Assembly: GCA_012976225.1 (NCBI GenBank)
Contig: JAAVVG010000006.1
Location: forward strand, 310,001-374,000
Length of the DNA: 64,000 nt
Reading direction: 5' to 3'
Source: Golubevia sp. BC0850
Taxonomy: Eukaryota > Basidiomycota > Exobasidiomycetes > Golubeviales > Golubeviaceae
The notes under the pieces are model-generated. The model ran no database searches, was not told where the DNA came from, and worked only from the letters and a program-made list of their open reading frames with translations. Numbering within the stretch: the stretch's first letter is position 1; each line of letters opens with the position of its first letter. The position numbers were made by a program, and so were the translations under genes. Positions 1 through 11,248 of this stretch are shown piece by piece.

Positions 1-227
1 AAAAGATCGTAGCCATCAGTGATCAAATCTTCTCTTTCATTGACTTCGAGGGTGAGTTGCAAGGATTCGAGGTTCTTCTTTTTTGTTCACGCTCTTCGCT
101 GATCCCAATCTTCTTCCTACCGCTTTCAGAGCAATACCACAATCTTCTGACTTATGCTTCAGCTACTCGCGAAGAAATCTTGTCCCACAAAGACGAACCT
201 GATGATGATGATGACAATCAAGGTTGA
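1..227 (+). CDS. 3' end of an unknown gene (partial)
   Basis: The window opens inside an exon that reads KIVAISDQIFSFIDFE and reaches a GTGAGT donor at 52. A pyrimidine-rich acceptor (GCTTCAG) ends at 162, and the second exon, 163-227, finishes ATREEILSHKDEP, then a run of Asp, NQG and a TGA stop. The phases agree (G at 51 plus CT). The acidic tail resembles the disordered C-terminus of many cytosolic proteins, but nothing identifies the family. The rest of the gene lies upstream of the window. Confidence 0.5.
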   Translation, partial: KIVAISDQIFSFIDFEGELQGFEVLLFCSRSSLIPIFFLPLSEQYHNLLTYASATREEILSHKDEPDDDDDNQG

Positions 228-511
228 AGTTCGAGTCGACAAATCGCGACTTACTTCGGTCTCTTCGAGTCTCATTCTGACAACCTCTATTCCACATCTC
301 CACCCACTTTCTGTTGAATGCTTCGTTTCTCGCTAATCAACACTGTCTCATCGTCTCATCTCTGTATTTCTGCCACACATTTTCAAAATAGGCTCCCTCT
401 ATTCAGAGAGAACTGGTTTGATTGAACCAGAAATCGACAGAATTGCATGAGAGCAGACACGTAAAGTGCTAGCACGTAGGGAGGACAAGTGAAGTCCAGT
501 CAGAATGTTTA

Positions 512-953
512 CTACAAGGCGAATTTGAGCTCATGGTCATTGATTTGATGTTGGACATAACGACCTTGAAACCAGGTCTGTCCTACCAGCCAACCATCAT
601 CTTCACTCAGGGCTTTTGTTGCTTTAATGTTGATCCTGCAGATTTCAGTTCCTTCTTGAATCTCTTTCGATAATACCTTGGCTTCTTCATCAACGAAGAG
701 AGTGTCATCTGATTTACTGTTGTTGAACAGGAATCCAATCCTGGGAGGCGCAGAGCACGGATAAGTTCCAGAGGCGATTCTTTTTCCATCTTCGGTTTGA
801 AGTTCGGTGATCCTTAAGTTCGAAGCTTTGAAGACTTGTATGCCTTGAGAATAGGGTGCATAGATAATGGGAGTTCCATTATCGAAAGAAATGTTGACGT
901 CTTCAAGGACCTCCTTTGAAATGTCCACAACTTTTGCAGAAGCCTTCAGACTG

Positions 954-1023
<70 letters not shown>

Positions 1024-1137
1024 CAGAAAGAAATTTGAATTCGATTTGCTTCAAATGTTTGAATCTGGGAGATTCCCGTCGCCAACTCACTTCAACACAC
1101 TGTCTGCACCCTCCCCCGTGAGCTTCGCCTCGTCCAT
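512..1137 (-). CDS. unknown 161-aa protein, two exons
   Basis: Exon 1 (1137-1091) starts MDEAKLTGEGADSVL and ends at a GTGAGT donor. Exon 2 (950-512) begins at a TGTACAG acceptor and ends HELKFAL-stop. The junction is in phase 2 and restores one open frame of 162 codons. The protein has no signal peptide or membrane segment. It looks like a small, mostly beta-type soluble domain with alternating hydrophobic stretches such as GIQVFKASNLRITELQ. I do not recognise the family. Most of the intron is a long AG/CT microsatellite next to the acceptor. A longer reading that runs straight through the microsatellite as Ser-Leu repeats is rejected in favour of this spliced model. Confidence 0.6.
957..1020. 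repeat. (AG)32 microsatellite inside an intron
   Basis: An uninterrupted AG dinucleotide tract of about 64 bp. On the minus strand it reads as (CT)n and ends a few bases before the TGTACAG acceptor of the small gene at 512-1137, so it provides that intron's polypyrimidine tract. Confidence 0.95.
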
Positions 1138-1430
1138 TCGAGTTTGAAGCAACCTTGAATGTGTTATGCGAAAACCGGCGCAACTACGCGTCTCGTATGA
1201 GGCCAAAGTAGTAGTAAGTCATTATTGATTGAAGTTTGAAGCTTTGGAATTTGAAGCTGAAGCTTGGTAGAATCCCCCCATATGCAGAAGAGAAGAGACC
1301 TCGTGTTCACACGTTCACACAGCCAGCCACATGAGCGCATGATCATCCTACTTTGATTCTTTCGATTTTCTTTTTTCTCTCCTCTCGAACCTATCCACTT
1401 TTTCAACCTTCAAAATTCTCTTCAATCTTC

Positions 1431-2965
1431 ATGAAGAACTACACTTGTCACGATCAAGCGAAAGCTCCTCTCGTTATCGACGAGGACTTCGGTAAACACC
1501 ACGGAGGTGACAACTTCGAACCTGCGAAACTCAGTGGCCACCCCCAATCGGATCAAGATGGAATGACTCAAGAAATACCTTTGGTGTGGGGTCAAGAAAC
1601 TGCAAAGTTCCTGCGCAGTTCTTACCACCAATTCCATTCAAAAAATGGGAGTTTCACAACGTCGTCTTCGGTATGAGTAAAGAGGCAGCTAGGCTAGCAA
1701 TTTCCAACTCGTAAAAGGTGTTAATCATCAATGGGACAATTCAGAAAGAGCCATTTTGTTTACAACACGAAGATAAAGTGGGCCATCTAGAATTCTCTTC
1801 CGATGGCAACTTCTTTCTATCAAGTTCTGCAAGGCGTTTCGAGGGAGTCGCTCGAAAGATTAAGATCTGGGGTGTGGAATTTGAAGCTCAAGGAAGGGGT
1901 ACCCAAAATCTCACCTCGAAGGCTAATATGAAGGAACTATCGGAGGAGATGCTCGCGACCGCTCAAACGTACTTAATCGGCTCGACTCAAGACTGGAGTC
2001 TGGAGCATTTCAAGTCACAAGTAGAAAGAGGACTCAGAGATAATCTACTTCCAATTCTGGACCGCATAGAGAGAAGGCGCGATTCAGTAGGTACAGGTTA
2101 TCATGAACTTCAAAACGTTCATCTCTCAGGCTTTGGATCAAAATCCTGGCATCCTTCACAATCGAGTTTTCTTTACCTCAGGAACCTCAAGAAGCAGCCT
2201 CCATACGTCAATGGAACTGTAGCTGCTCTGGTACTCTTCGACGCTGTCTCAAAGAAAGAGGTCTTCGCTCTGGAAGGGCACGACGGTCCAATCATGTGGT
2301 CAGGATTCTCTCCGGATGGAAAATGGATAGCCTCTTCAAGTTGGAATACTAATGTCAGAGTCTGGGAAAGTTCAAATGGAGAGGTCAAGCATGTTCTGTC
2401 GGAAGAAGGTCTCAATCAGTCATGGACAGGAAGGTTCTCTCCAGATTCTAATTCTATAGCCGTTGGAAATGGAGATGGAAGACTTAAAATATGGGACGTC
2501 AAGTCTGGAGATCTCAAGTTCAAATTGGAGTTCTACGAAGAAATCGAAAACCCGAGTCGCTCTACGGGATGAGTCAGAGGGATAGAATGGGTTTCAAACG
2601 ATCTGATCTTTGCTTCTCAACACCACGGCATCGCATCACTTTTCGATCTCTCATCCACAGACCTTAGTTCTCCTCTTTCCGCTTCAAAACTTTAAAAGTT
2701 GGTTCAAGGTAGAGGCGAATTTCGCAGTTGGGAAATTGAAGCTGTCAAAGCCTCTAAAGATGGTAACAGAATTGGATTCAAACTTGGTGCTGATGAAATG
2801 GTCATTTACGATAGGAAAAGAAATGAGAGATGGTCGGTAGTTCAGACTTTGAAGTTGGAGGACAGAAACCCTGGGCTCTCGGAGATGGAGTTCGGAAATG
2901 ATGATGGAACAGAGGTGTGGGAAGGGGGGTGCGATGGGGTTTTGAGGTTTTGGAAGCTGGACTAG
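1431..2965 (+). pseudogene. WD40-repeat protein gene with two in-frame stops
   Basis: A likely start at 1431 (MKNYTCHDQAKAPL) leads to a GTATGAGT donor at 1671 and an acceptor at 1744 that keep the frame. The second exon reads WD40 blades: KVGHLEFSSDGNFF ending in KIKIW, then FALEGHDGPIMWSGFSPDG ending NVRVWE, then FSPDSNSIAVGNGDGRLKIW. The same frame continues past TGA at 2570 and TAA at 2693 into clearly homologous sequence (GIEWVSNDLIFASQHHG; DGVLRFWKLD) up to a final stop at 2963-2965. No splice sites flank either stop. About three to four blades are visible, with a long non-WD region between the first and second. Such proteins are scaffolds; the partner is unknown. It is either a young pseudogene, a truncated but working gene ending at 2572, or a sequence error. 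Confidence 0.6.
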
Positions 2966-3468
2966 ATTTGAACGGGGAGACAGAATTTGAACCTGTTCTA
3001 AGTTCTCTTTTTCCAAATTTTAAGTGCTGATTCTCTGTCCGAGTCAACAACGAATTTGGTCTCCTCTCTATCTCTGGATGTCTCTTGGATCTTGGGAACC
3101 TCGACCCGCCGCTGTGAACGAAATGCTTGCCCGCGATTGGCTGCATAGAGGAAACTTAATTTGGAAGTTGAGTCTTTGGTCGTTCGAATGAACGAGAGAG
3201 GGAAGATGTCTACTAATAGCTTTCCATTCAGACGGAGGTGTGGTGAGAGGTGTCCGTGTTGACCAAGGGGTATGACTGCTCCTCATATCTGTGAAGGTAC
3301 TCGAGTGATCGATTTATTGTGAAAATCAACCGAGGTCTTTGGCAGAGTTGGACATTCACTCAAACAAATCGAACCCGAGGGTAAACATAAAAGGCATCAA
3401 GTCATCTGCTTCCCATTACTGTTTAGATTATACAAATTGCGACTGATCGATTGAACGTTTCAGAACCT

Positions 3469-5897
3469 TCAGTCCTTAGATATCCGACTGTTTTTAACCT
3501 TCTGAGGATTGACGTCTTGCCAATTCAGACTCAAAGCAACTTGATCTGTGACATAATCTGAATCCGCGTAGCCTAGTACTGTTGAGATTTGCGAGCTGCG
3601 AAAGAGAGAGAGAGAGAGGAAACCAAGATCAAAGCGCGATTAGAACATATCCCCAGAGCTTCGAAGGAAGCATGAGAGAGAGAGAGGGGAAGGAAAACTC
3701 ACCTGTTAACTCCTCTGATCCTCTCACATTCAATACTAGTGTAATTAGCTAAAGCCCTACCAACCTCAACTAATTCCCATTTTGAATCTTCTTCTTCATC
3801 TTCTTCTACTGCATCTTTGAGAGCCACTTCTTTCAATTTCTCCTCCAACTTCTCTTCTTCTACTAACACGGGATCCACTTGTTTCGTTTCTGATTCTTCA
3901 ACAAAACTTGAGGTCATACTACTCAATCCACTATTCACAGGACTAAATCTTTCTCTATCAAGAGATTTGTCTCTAGGAGTTGTAGCTCCACTTGTTGGTC
4001 TAGAAGACATTAATCCTGTACTGGAAACATTAGCAGAAGAAGAATGTAAATAAGTTTCTAACTTTTTCTCCCAATCTTGAGCTACTAATTGATGATTTTC
4101 CGTCTTTTTGGTAGATTCTAAAGGTTCAAGAATTGTTGTTGTTGGAGAAGATGAGATCGTGGATCGATTTGAATCCAATTCCTTCCCTCCATTTTGAGAT
4201 GTCTCTAATTCTTCAGGGATTTCTTTCCTCCTTCTAACTACCAATCTTAGACTTTGCATTCTTTCCCAATTACCAACCACTCCTCTAACTCCAACTGGTA
4301 GTAACCTTCCACCAGAATCAGCTCTACTAATCCTTCTCCAAGCACCTTCATCTATCAGTAAAGTTCCAGCTGGGTGTAGAGCATGTAAGATCGACCAGGT
4401 TTTGGAAGTTAATGGAGATGAGAAGGGTAGGAAAAGAGTGTGTGGTGGAAGTGCTGAAGGTCTAGGGATGAAAAGATCTGGATTTGTTGAAGGAGATGAG
4501 GCAGTTGAAGGAGTTGAGGCAGTTGAAGGAGTTGAGGTAGATGCTGCATTTGCACTTGAAGAAGAAATGAAAGGACCAGGTAAACCATTTTCAACGATTT
4601 TGAGGATGTTCAAAGGAGTGTCACTATTCAAAATGACAGTTGCGACTCCAGCTGCAGTGGCTAATTCAGCTGCGATCAATTTGGTTTGCATTCCTCCTGT
4701 ACCGAAATCTGATCCTAGAGTTGAGAGATTGACTGGAAGAGAAAGGTTTGATAGCGTGGAGAAGTAGAGAAGTAGGGAAGGGAAGGAGGGAAAAGGGCGA
4801 CTCGCATGAGAAAGAGTGTGGCAAGAGAGATAGAGAGAGCTAAGGTGGTGGGCAGTTGATTGAGACTTCAAATTGTATCAATCCTCGTTTTATTAACCAG
4901 AAATACACAGAGTGCAAAACTCCATTCGAACTCTCTTAGGTCGCTGAGAAGAATCCCTGATTTCCAATAAGTTCGAACTTCCACCTTCCTTCTCAATCTA
5001 CTCACCCAAATCTCTAACTCCACCCAAATCTCTGACGACTTCCAACCTCTTAGCATCTTCGTCAGCGTTTGGATTGCCAGTATAGAGACCATCTACATCT
5101 GTACAAAGGAAGAGCCAATCTGAATCGATCAAACCGGCAGTGATGGCAGATAAAGTGTCGTTGTCTCCAAATCGAAGCTCCGAGACTGAGACTGTGTCGT
5201 TCTCATTGACGATTGGGATTGCATTGTAGGTTTTCAAGAGAGTTTGAAGGGTTGTTTGAGCGTTAAGATAACGAGGACGCTGGGAGTGAGAGAAGGAGAT
5301 AGAGGTCAGAGGAGAAGGATTAGAGGAGAGTGGGTGAAAAAGGTCGAGGTAGGTTCGGAATGAGACTCTGGATTTCGAGATCTAAATTCAACTCTACTTC
5401 ATGAGATTGAGGTTTGTAATAGTGAAGAGCCTCTTGGAGTCATCTCCTTCTACTACTTCTATCGAACCTTTCCACTCCACTCACTTCCCGAGAGACTTCT
5501 GTGAATCTACTCTACTACTCACATCAGCAATATCATTCCTAGTCAACAAAACCTGAGCGATTTCTATGCCATAATTTCCGAATAGACTCTCCCAAAGAGC
5601 CATCAATTTCAATTGACCAATAGCAGCTAAAGCTTGCCTTTCTCCTAATGTTTTTGGTTTCTCTTTGACTCGCATTCTAAGCCTGGCTAAACCTATTGCA
5701 CCTGAACATACTATCACAACTTTGTGTCCTTTAGATCTTAAAGTATGACAAAGTTCTACTATTGAGGAAAGGAGTGAGAGCTTGGGATGAGAAGTTGAGG
5801 AGGAGAGAATAGAGGAAGTTCCTAGTTTGATAATTATCGTTTGAGATCGGAATGGAGATGTAGAAGCAGAAGCTGGTATCACCATGATTGACTTCAA
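3469..5897 (-). CDS. PRO1: glutamate 5-kinase (gamma-glutamyl kinase), proline biosynthesis
   Basis: It phosphorylates L-glutamate with ATP, the first and normally feedback-controlled step of proline synthesis in the cytosol. Four exons fit: 5897-5523, 5279-5006, 4714-3703 and 3595-3469, 1788 nt in all (595 aa), with every phase consistent. The amino-acid-kinase fold is shown by [23 protein letters not shown] and the second-exon substrate/nucleotide segment [23 protein letters not shown], then [16 protein letters not shown]. The C-terminal PUA domain reads from [17 protein letters not shown] and resumes after a long Ser/Thr-rich, acidic insertion at [17 protein letters not shown], ending with exon 4, [12 protein letters not shown]. 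At 595 aa it is longer than the roughly 430 aa of the yeast enzyme because of that insertion. An alternative start is the Met at 5885. Confidence 0.93.
3601..3687. repeat. two short (GA)n tracts in PRO1 intron 3
   Basis: GA-rich runs at about 3603-3619 and 3674-3687 lie inside the 107-bp third intron of the kinase gene. On the coding strand they are CT-rich. The first lies next to the acceptor and supplies the pyrimidine tract. Confidence 0.8.
4486..4540. repeat. 18-bp tandem repeat in the PRO1 linker
   Basis: The plus strand repeats the unit gttgaaggagttgaggca about three times with small changes. On the coding strand this gives an in-frame Ser/Thr/Pro repeat (STPSTA units) between the kinase segment and the PUA domain, so length changes here would be tolerated. 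Confidence 0.8.
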
Positions 5898-6239
5898 CTT
5901 TAGATGAAGATGAGGATGTTAGAGTGGGAATTATTGAAGATGAGAGAGTTGTTATTGCTTCTTCCCAACTCCATCAGTCTTTCTTTCTCCATTTCAATCC
6001 CCTTTCATTCTTTCTTTTTTTCTTCTCTGAATCGCTAACATCAATTCGTATTCATTCGGATCTGCTTACACTTCTCGGGGACATCAATGTGAGTCAAGAG
6101 GTCCTTTCTTAGACTTCAAAAAAATCGATGCAAGCTATCATGAGCACAACAGCTTGGCTTTCAATCTCGTCTTGATTGCTCTTCTGCCTCCCGTGATCAC
6201 TTTCGGATTCTCTGAAAGCCTTTGGCGGTTGGGCAAATC

Positions 6240-6435
6240 AACTGGAAGGGGAGCCAGCATTAGAAGAATCAGGGTGGAGGGAGAGCAGAAAAGGTAGCAG
6301 TGGTGCTTCGAGTTGAATGGGATGGACAATCATTCAGTAACCAAGACGAGAGAAACCGCAGTCATGGAATATGAATTGAAGTTCTGATGAATCCAGTCGA
6401 GTTGACCAGGGAAAGGCAGCACTTTAAGAGTGAGG
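6240..6435. repeat. dispersed element, copy A (upstream of PRO1)
   Basis: This stretch aligns along its length with 33900-34100. Shared blocks include gtaRccaagMcgagaga, ggatggacaatc/ggatggcaaatc and gggaaaggcagca/aggaaaggcagca, in the same order and orientation with small gaps; by eye roughly two thirds of bases agree. It begins about 340 bp upstream of the PRO1 start codon. I see no coding capacity, terminal repeats or target duplication. It could be an old short non-autonomous element or a shared upstream regulatory segment. Confidence 0.55.
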
Positions 6436-6774
6436 AGAGAGAAAGATGGAAGCAAGGATTTTGGTCATAATAATGAGATTAGAATTACGCTTCGAATTGG
6501 CTGAGGATTGATCAATTGAGGGTCAGCGTTCCTCTTCTTTTTTACTTTGTTTATTTGCAATCGATAGATGTCAGACGGAGTGAACCGATTCAAGACTGAT
6601 TCACAAAATCGAAAGGAGTGGCAATACAGATGAATGATGTATGTCTATTTGCAAGCAAATGGTTTTGTCTATTTTTGGAGATCAAAGGATGAAGCATTGA
6701 GCTTAGCAAGGGAAGGCCAAGCTAACTTGAAATAGTTCTTCCGCAGACAAATTTTTCAATTGCCTTCTCAATAT

Positions 6775-8786
6775 CTATAGCTCTTGATGATTTTGATGCC
6801 TCTCTTTATTTTCTGATGTTGATGGTTCTATCGATTTCTGTTTGAAGATGATTTCAAATGCTGAAGATTTGAAACGGAGGTGAGAAAAACCAAGGGAAAA
6901 GATAAAGGAGAGGCGGAGAGGTTAGGACCAGCAAATACTCAGATTTGAATTGATAACCTTCAATTTCCATCTCTCGCTTTTTGACTTACCTTTCTTCATA
7001 TCTCCCTCCACTTCTTCAGGTAAAACAACTGTGTATTCCACGAAAAGGTCACCAAAAGCTTGACTTTCTCTACCGTCATCTCCTCGTATTGGCATCCCTT
7101 CTCCGACTAGCCGATCTACAAATCCAGGTTGAGTGGTTCCAGACCTTCGGAGATTGATAACATGGCCATCATAATGAGTTAAAGTTTGATGAAATCCAAG
7201 AAGAGCATCTGCTAGAGAGATAGATTGAGTATAGTAGAGATGATCTGCTCGACGTCTGAAATCAGAGGGTCGGCGGGCCGAACTGAGGGGTTAAAAGAGA
7301 GGAACAGCTATAGTCTTAGATTCGAAGGCATTGTAATACTAGAGAAAAGTCAAGCTAAAGCAAGACATAAGGGCTTAGACAAGGAAGGGAAAGGAGACTC
7401 TCTGGTCTGTCTATCCCAACGAAGTAAAAAGGACGACCATATGAACCCCCTTTCCTCCCAATCTCCTCTCCTTCCTGTCTTGAACAAAACTCACCTAATC
7501 CTGACCACCACATCACCAGCTTCAAAATCCGGTCCTTCATCACTTTCACCTTCAAATCTAATCTCTTCACCTTCTTTCCAACCTTTTTCAATTTCAACTT
7601 CCACTTCATTAATCTCTTCCAAAACCTTTTCACCTTTACATTTCTCACATTTCTTAACAATCATACTACCTCTACCATTACATCTATCACAAACCACTTG
7701 AGAATTCGTTACGAAACCTGGCATAATTTGTTGTCTGACAACTTTGATTCCTCTTCCTGAACAAGAAGTACAGGAATGGATGTCTGATTTTGAGTGTGCA
7801 CCTGAACCATCACATAGAGGACACAGGATCGTTCGTGAGAATTCTAGGTTGAAGGTTTTTCCGTTCTGAGGGAGCGAGGGAGTTAGTGAGAGAGAACGTT
7901 GGAGAAGGGTAAGTTTTGGAGGTCTCTATAAGAAAGTTAACTTTGCTCCGACCTACCAGCTCTTGAATAACCAAAGCTAATAACCAGTTCTCGAGACCTG
8001 TGTCCCACACCCCTCCTCCTCCTTGTCCTCTCTACAAATCTTCCTGCTCTCCACCACCCCACCTCCTTCTCTCTACTCACATACATATCCTCCAACCCAA
8101 CTTCCACATTGAAGTTCTTAGTCTGACCTTTCCTGACGTCATCTCCTCTTCCACCTCCACCAAAGAAATGTCTAAAGACATCGAAAGGATCTCCTCCACC
8201 ACCCCCACCTCTTCCACCTTGAGCTTGATGTTTCTTAACCCCATCTTCACCATATCTATCGTAAATCTTTCTTAGTTCAGGATCTGAAAGGGTTTGATAA
8301 GCTTCTGATAAGGCTAAGAATTCGGATTCCTTGTCTGGGTGCTTGTCTGGATGAAGCTTTTGAGCTCGTTTCTGGAAGACAGGAGAGGGGAGAGAGAGGT
8401 TAGATGTCAGACAATCTTTCAAAGACAAAGAAGAAAATCTTACTGACTCGATAGTTCTTTTTGATATCCCTTTCACTTGCTGATTTGTCTATTCCTAGAA
8501 CTTTGTAGTAATCAGCCTGAGTAGAAGTAGAAGGAGACGGAGATGGAAAGATTAGCTACTTTCTCCTTCTGTTAAGCAGCTCTCTGGGCTGCTAGCTTGT
8601 TAAGTAAAGTATCATCCAAAAGGGTAGTTTACTGACACTAGCTTGAACCAATAGGCTTAGAGTTGAGATTAGAACCAAAAGTGAAAGTAGAAGGACATGT
8701 CGATTCAGGAACTTCCTTCTGATGCTGTTGCTCCTCTTACTCGTATTCCTCCTCCGACTTGTTGAGGCTATTGAGTTGAGGATCAT
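6775..8786 (-). CDS. SCJ1: ER-luminal DnaJ (Hsp40) co-chaperone, Scj1-like
   Basis: A type I DnaJ protein that would stimulate the ER Hsp70 (Kar2/BiP) during folding and ER-associated degradation. Six exons (8786-8637, 8516-8448, 8371-8081, 7865-7495, 7255-6990, 6860-6775) total 1233 nt, 410 aa, all in phase. A hydrophobic signal segment (VLLLSLLVLISTLSLLVQA) ends about residue 49. The J domain follows: ADYYKVLGIDKSA, then the HPD motif in KLHPDKHPD, then a G/F-rich region with DPFDVFRHFFGG. The Cys-rich zinc domain has CPLCDGSGA, CTSCSGRG, CDRCNGRG and CEKCKGE. The C-terminal substrate domain holds HYDGHVINLRRSG. The protein ends NHQEL, which resembles the HDEL/KDEL retrieval signals. It is somewhat longer than yeast Scj1 (377 aa). 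Confidence 0.92.
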
Positions 8787-9226
8787 TTTCGGGTTCGAAT
8801 CTCCAATTCCAGCTTTGTTTTCCGATTAGAATCTAGATTTTGTAGTTGATGTCTTGTGTCTTCGAGAAGCTCTGTACTCTCTCGCAAGCGTGACAGCGTG
8901 ACAGCAAGCACAAGCCACTTGAACCGTTGAAGCTTGACTTGAAAAAGACTTTTAAGGCCACTTGGTGACTGTTCTCAAGACATCTCACATCTCTCACTAT
9001 CCAATTCCAAAGTTCTTGTGACTGTGAATTCATTAGGTTCTTCGAGTCTCAGGTTCTCATGGCTTCAGTCTCCCTCGTACGTTCAACTCAGTTCAATTCA
9101 GTTCAGTCGGTCTTTATCCAATGTACAACGAATTTGTATCCTAATTAAAAAAATGGATGTATCTACACGCTATGCAACCAAAGGCATCTCGTCACCTCGC
9201 CGTCGTTTAGAACCTTGATCTTTCTT
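8787..9226. other. upstream region of the DnaJ gene, no gene seen
   Basis: About 440 bp between the DnaJ start codon and the 3' end of the next minus-strand gene. It should hold the DnaJ promoter and the neighbour's 3' UTR. I see no clear TATA box or coding segment. Confidence 0.5.
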
Positions 9227-9863
9227 TCAGTAGTACTTTGGAGAGATCCAGTTAGTCTTGCTATCTCTAGACTCTGTGAAATAAGTCTTGAAAAGTCTTG
9301 GAGGGCGTTTGTCTGTGAAAAAGGTAGAACAAGCATTTTCGACGAAAGCGTAATACTCTTGTCTTCCATCTGAGTTCACCGAGCCCCTGTATTGGAGGTT
9401 GATGGGTTTGAGAAGTTGCTGCGTCTCACTGTAGATAGAGATATGGAAAGGAGAAGATGTCCTCCCGGGGGTGTCAGAGGAAATGACAGTGGATCAAATT
9501 CAGACCTGGAGCGTCGCCAAAAGAAAAACCGGATTCGGTAAATCGACAGCTCTGAAGTACTCACACCTCGCCCTCTCCGAAAATGCTGTAATAAGCCAAT
9601 TTGTACTTTCTATCCCTGACATCTCTGTTGAAGACTAAGTCGTAAGAGCATCCTCCTCTGGGAATGGCGTCGAAACTCATTGGACGCGAGATTTGACTGT
9701 CTCTCCAAGTAGTACTCCAACCTGTCCCTACCTCTGAGTCGCCTGGTCCTCCACCTAATTGACGTGGCTCAATAGTAGAAGCAGATGGAAGAGGTGAAGA
9801 AGCTGCTCCAAGAATGATTGAAGTGGAAGACACCAAAGGTAAAAAAATCGAGGTGAGTTGCAT
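9227..9863 (-). CDS. small secreted protein, 166 aa, unknown family
   Basis: Exon 1 (9863-9565) starts with a signal peptide, MQLTSIFLPLVSSTSIILGA, followed by a Ser/Pro-rich stretch ending in a Pro-Arg that could be a processing site. The mature part reads RPMSFDAIPRGGCSYDLVF and KYKLAYYSIFGEGE. A GTGAGT donor after 9565 joins in phase 2 to exon 2 (9428-9227), which reads ETQQLLKPINLQYRG..FVENACSTFFTDKRPP and ends WISPKYY-stop. Two cysteines (GGCSY and NACST) could pair. Compact size, a signal peptide and no recognisable domain fit a secreted effector-like or cell-surface protein. Function unknown. Confidence 0.75.
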
Positions 9864-11248
9864 TTGGAGTTGGTGGGAAAATGAGTCGATTCAGTCATAT
9901 GTATACCCTTTTTTACCTTTTCGGAATGCCATTTTTCACATCATATAGGAGTGTGGAGGTATGTATATAGCGGAATTTGTTTGTCCTCGAGCATTTTAGC
10001 TTGCCAAGGGGGATGCGTTCGTCGTTCATCTCCGACACGCGTCTTGACTTGTTTCAACGCTGCTGCGTAAGTTGACAGGTCCTCTGCTGTGGTCCATCGA
10101 TCGACGTCGATTGTCACAAGATTTCTGGATCCTTGAATCGCCCTTCTCTTATCTCTCCAAAGGAGGTGGGGGCCTTCTCCTTCTATCGAAGGCTAGCCTT
10201 TGCTTTGGTCACACCCTCCAATGCTCCTCACTCCCAACCCCAGTCCGTTCTTTGTCGAGCCTTGCGAATAATCTTTTCTCACTTCTGAATGAAGCATGAA
10301 GCAGAAGGTAGAGGAACGCCGAAGTTGTTTGAGGAAGGAGGTTGTTGCGACTTACCAAACCATGATGGCTCTTGTTCTTTTCAGTCAGTTGGGCTAAAGC
10401 CAAGACTGAGCTTTCTTCAAGGTGTTAACTGCATGCTTAATAGCGGAGAGACATGATGTGAGAGCAGTGATAGAGAGCTCTCGTAAGTCGAAGAACCTCG
10501 TTTCTGCTCTCACAACTCGCTTCGGCTTGTTTGGAGAGGAAAAGGTGGAAGGAGAAAGGTAATCAGTATGTCGAGTGCCTAATTATACTGACTGGTTGAA
10601 CAAGTTCCAGTATATACCAGAGAGCAGCTCTGAAGCTTCGAAAAAAATCAGAAAGATCTGCGAATGAATGTCCTACTTCTTGGATTTTATCCCCCAAGAA
10701 TCTGGTTGCCTGAATCCCACGTTCACCCAGCATCCTCAGTCCAAAGAACTAATCCATCAGTTAGAACCTAGCTCATCTCGAGGCGCGGTAGATGAGAGAT
10801 GAGTCTATGGCTCGAGTCGTTAGATCAGGTTGGATATGGTGACACGGCCATTGAGCAAAAGACTCTTTGAATGAGATAGATGGCAAGAGGATAGAGTACG
10901 ATCTGAAGTGGGTGGAAGAGGATTGAAGAGTATGTTGAAGAGTAGGATGATGTGGATGACCAGAAGAGGAGGAGGAAAGGAAAGAGAAGGCCCGTACTCT
11001 CCTGCTCCGTCTTACATCCTACTCACCTGAGGAGGTTGAAAACGGCATTCTTCATCCAACTTCCGTCTTCCCCTCTTTCGGTCCTTTGATTTTCCCACTT
11101 CAACTTCAGCGAACATTCTGCTTACTTTAACAAACACGATCGTTTAGCGGATTAGAAGTGTTTTGCTCGAACGGTCTCAAGACGATCTACTCCAACCACT
11201 TGGCAGCGAGTGCTACGTGCTAATAGCAAAAATCTCTACCTTTGGATT
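9864..11248. other. gene-poor 1.4 kb; possible small minus-strand exon near 10.4-10.57 kb
   Basis: No gene can be built with confidence. On the minus strand, about 10567-10396 is open without a start Met and reads RFFDLRELSITALTS and AIKHAVNTLKKAQSWL before a TAG. An overlapping frame (QLTEKNKSHHGL) runs to a good GTAAGT donor at about 10355. A TATATA sequence lies just upstream at about 10607-10616. The pattern could be a short secreted-protein gene or a remnant. The rest of the stretch shows nothing I can support. Confidence 0.25.

Noticed and set aside
867-1121. An Arg-Glu repeat protein on the plus strand.
   Set aside because: It is the other-strand translation of the same dinucleotide tract and has no independent support.
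512-1183. A single 223-codon frame containing a long Ser-Leu repeat.
   Set aside because: The repeat is the translated (CT)n microsatellite. Donor and acceptor sites on either side remove it in phase.
8785-8815. A tRNA-like ggttcgaatc sequence near 8790.
   Set aside because: The flanking bases cannot form the T-stem and no acceptor stem or anticodon arm is found.
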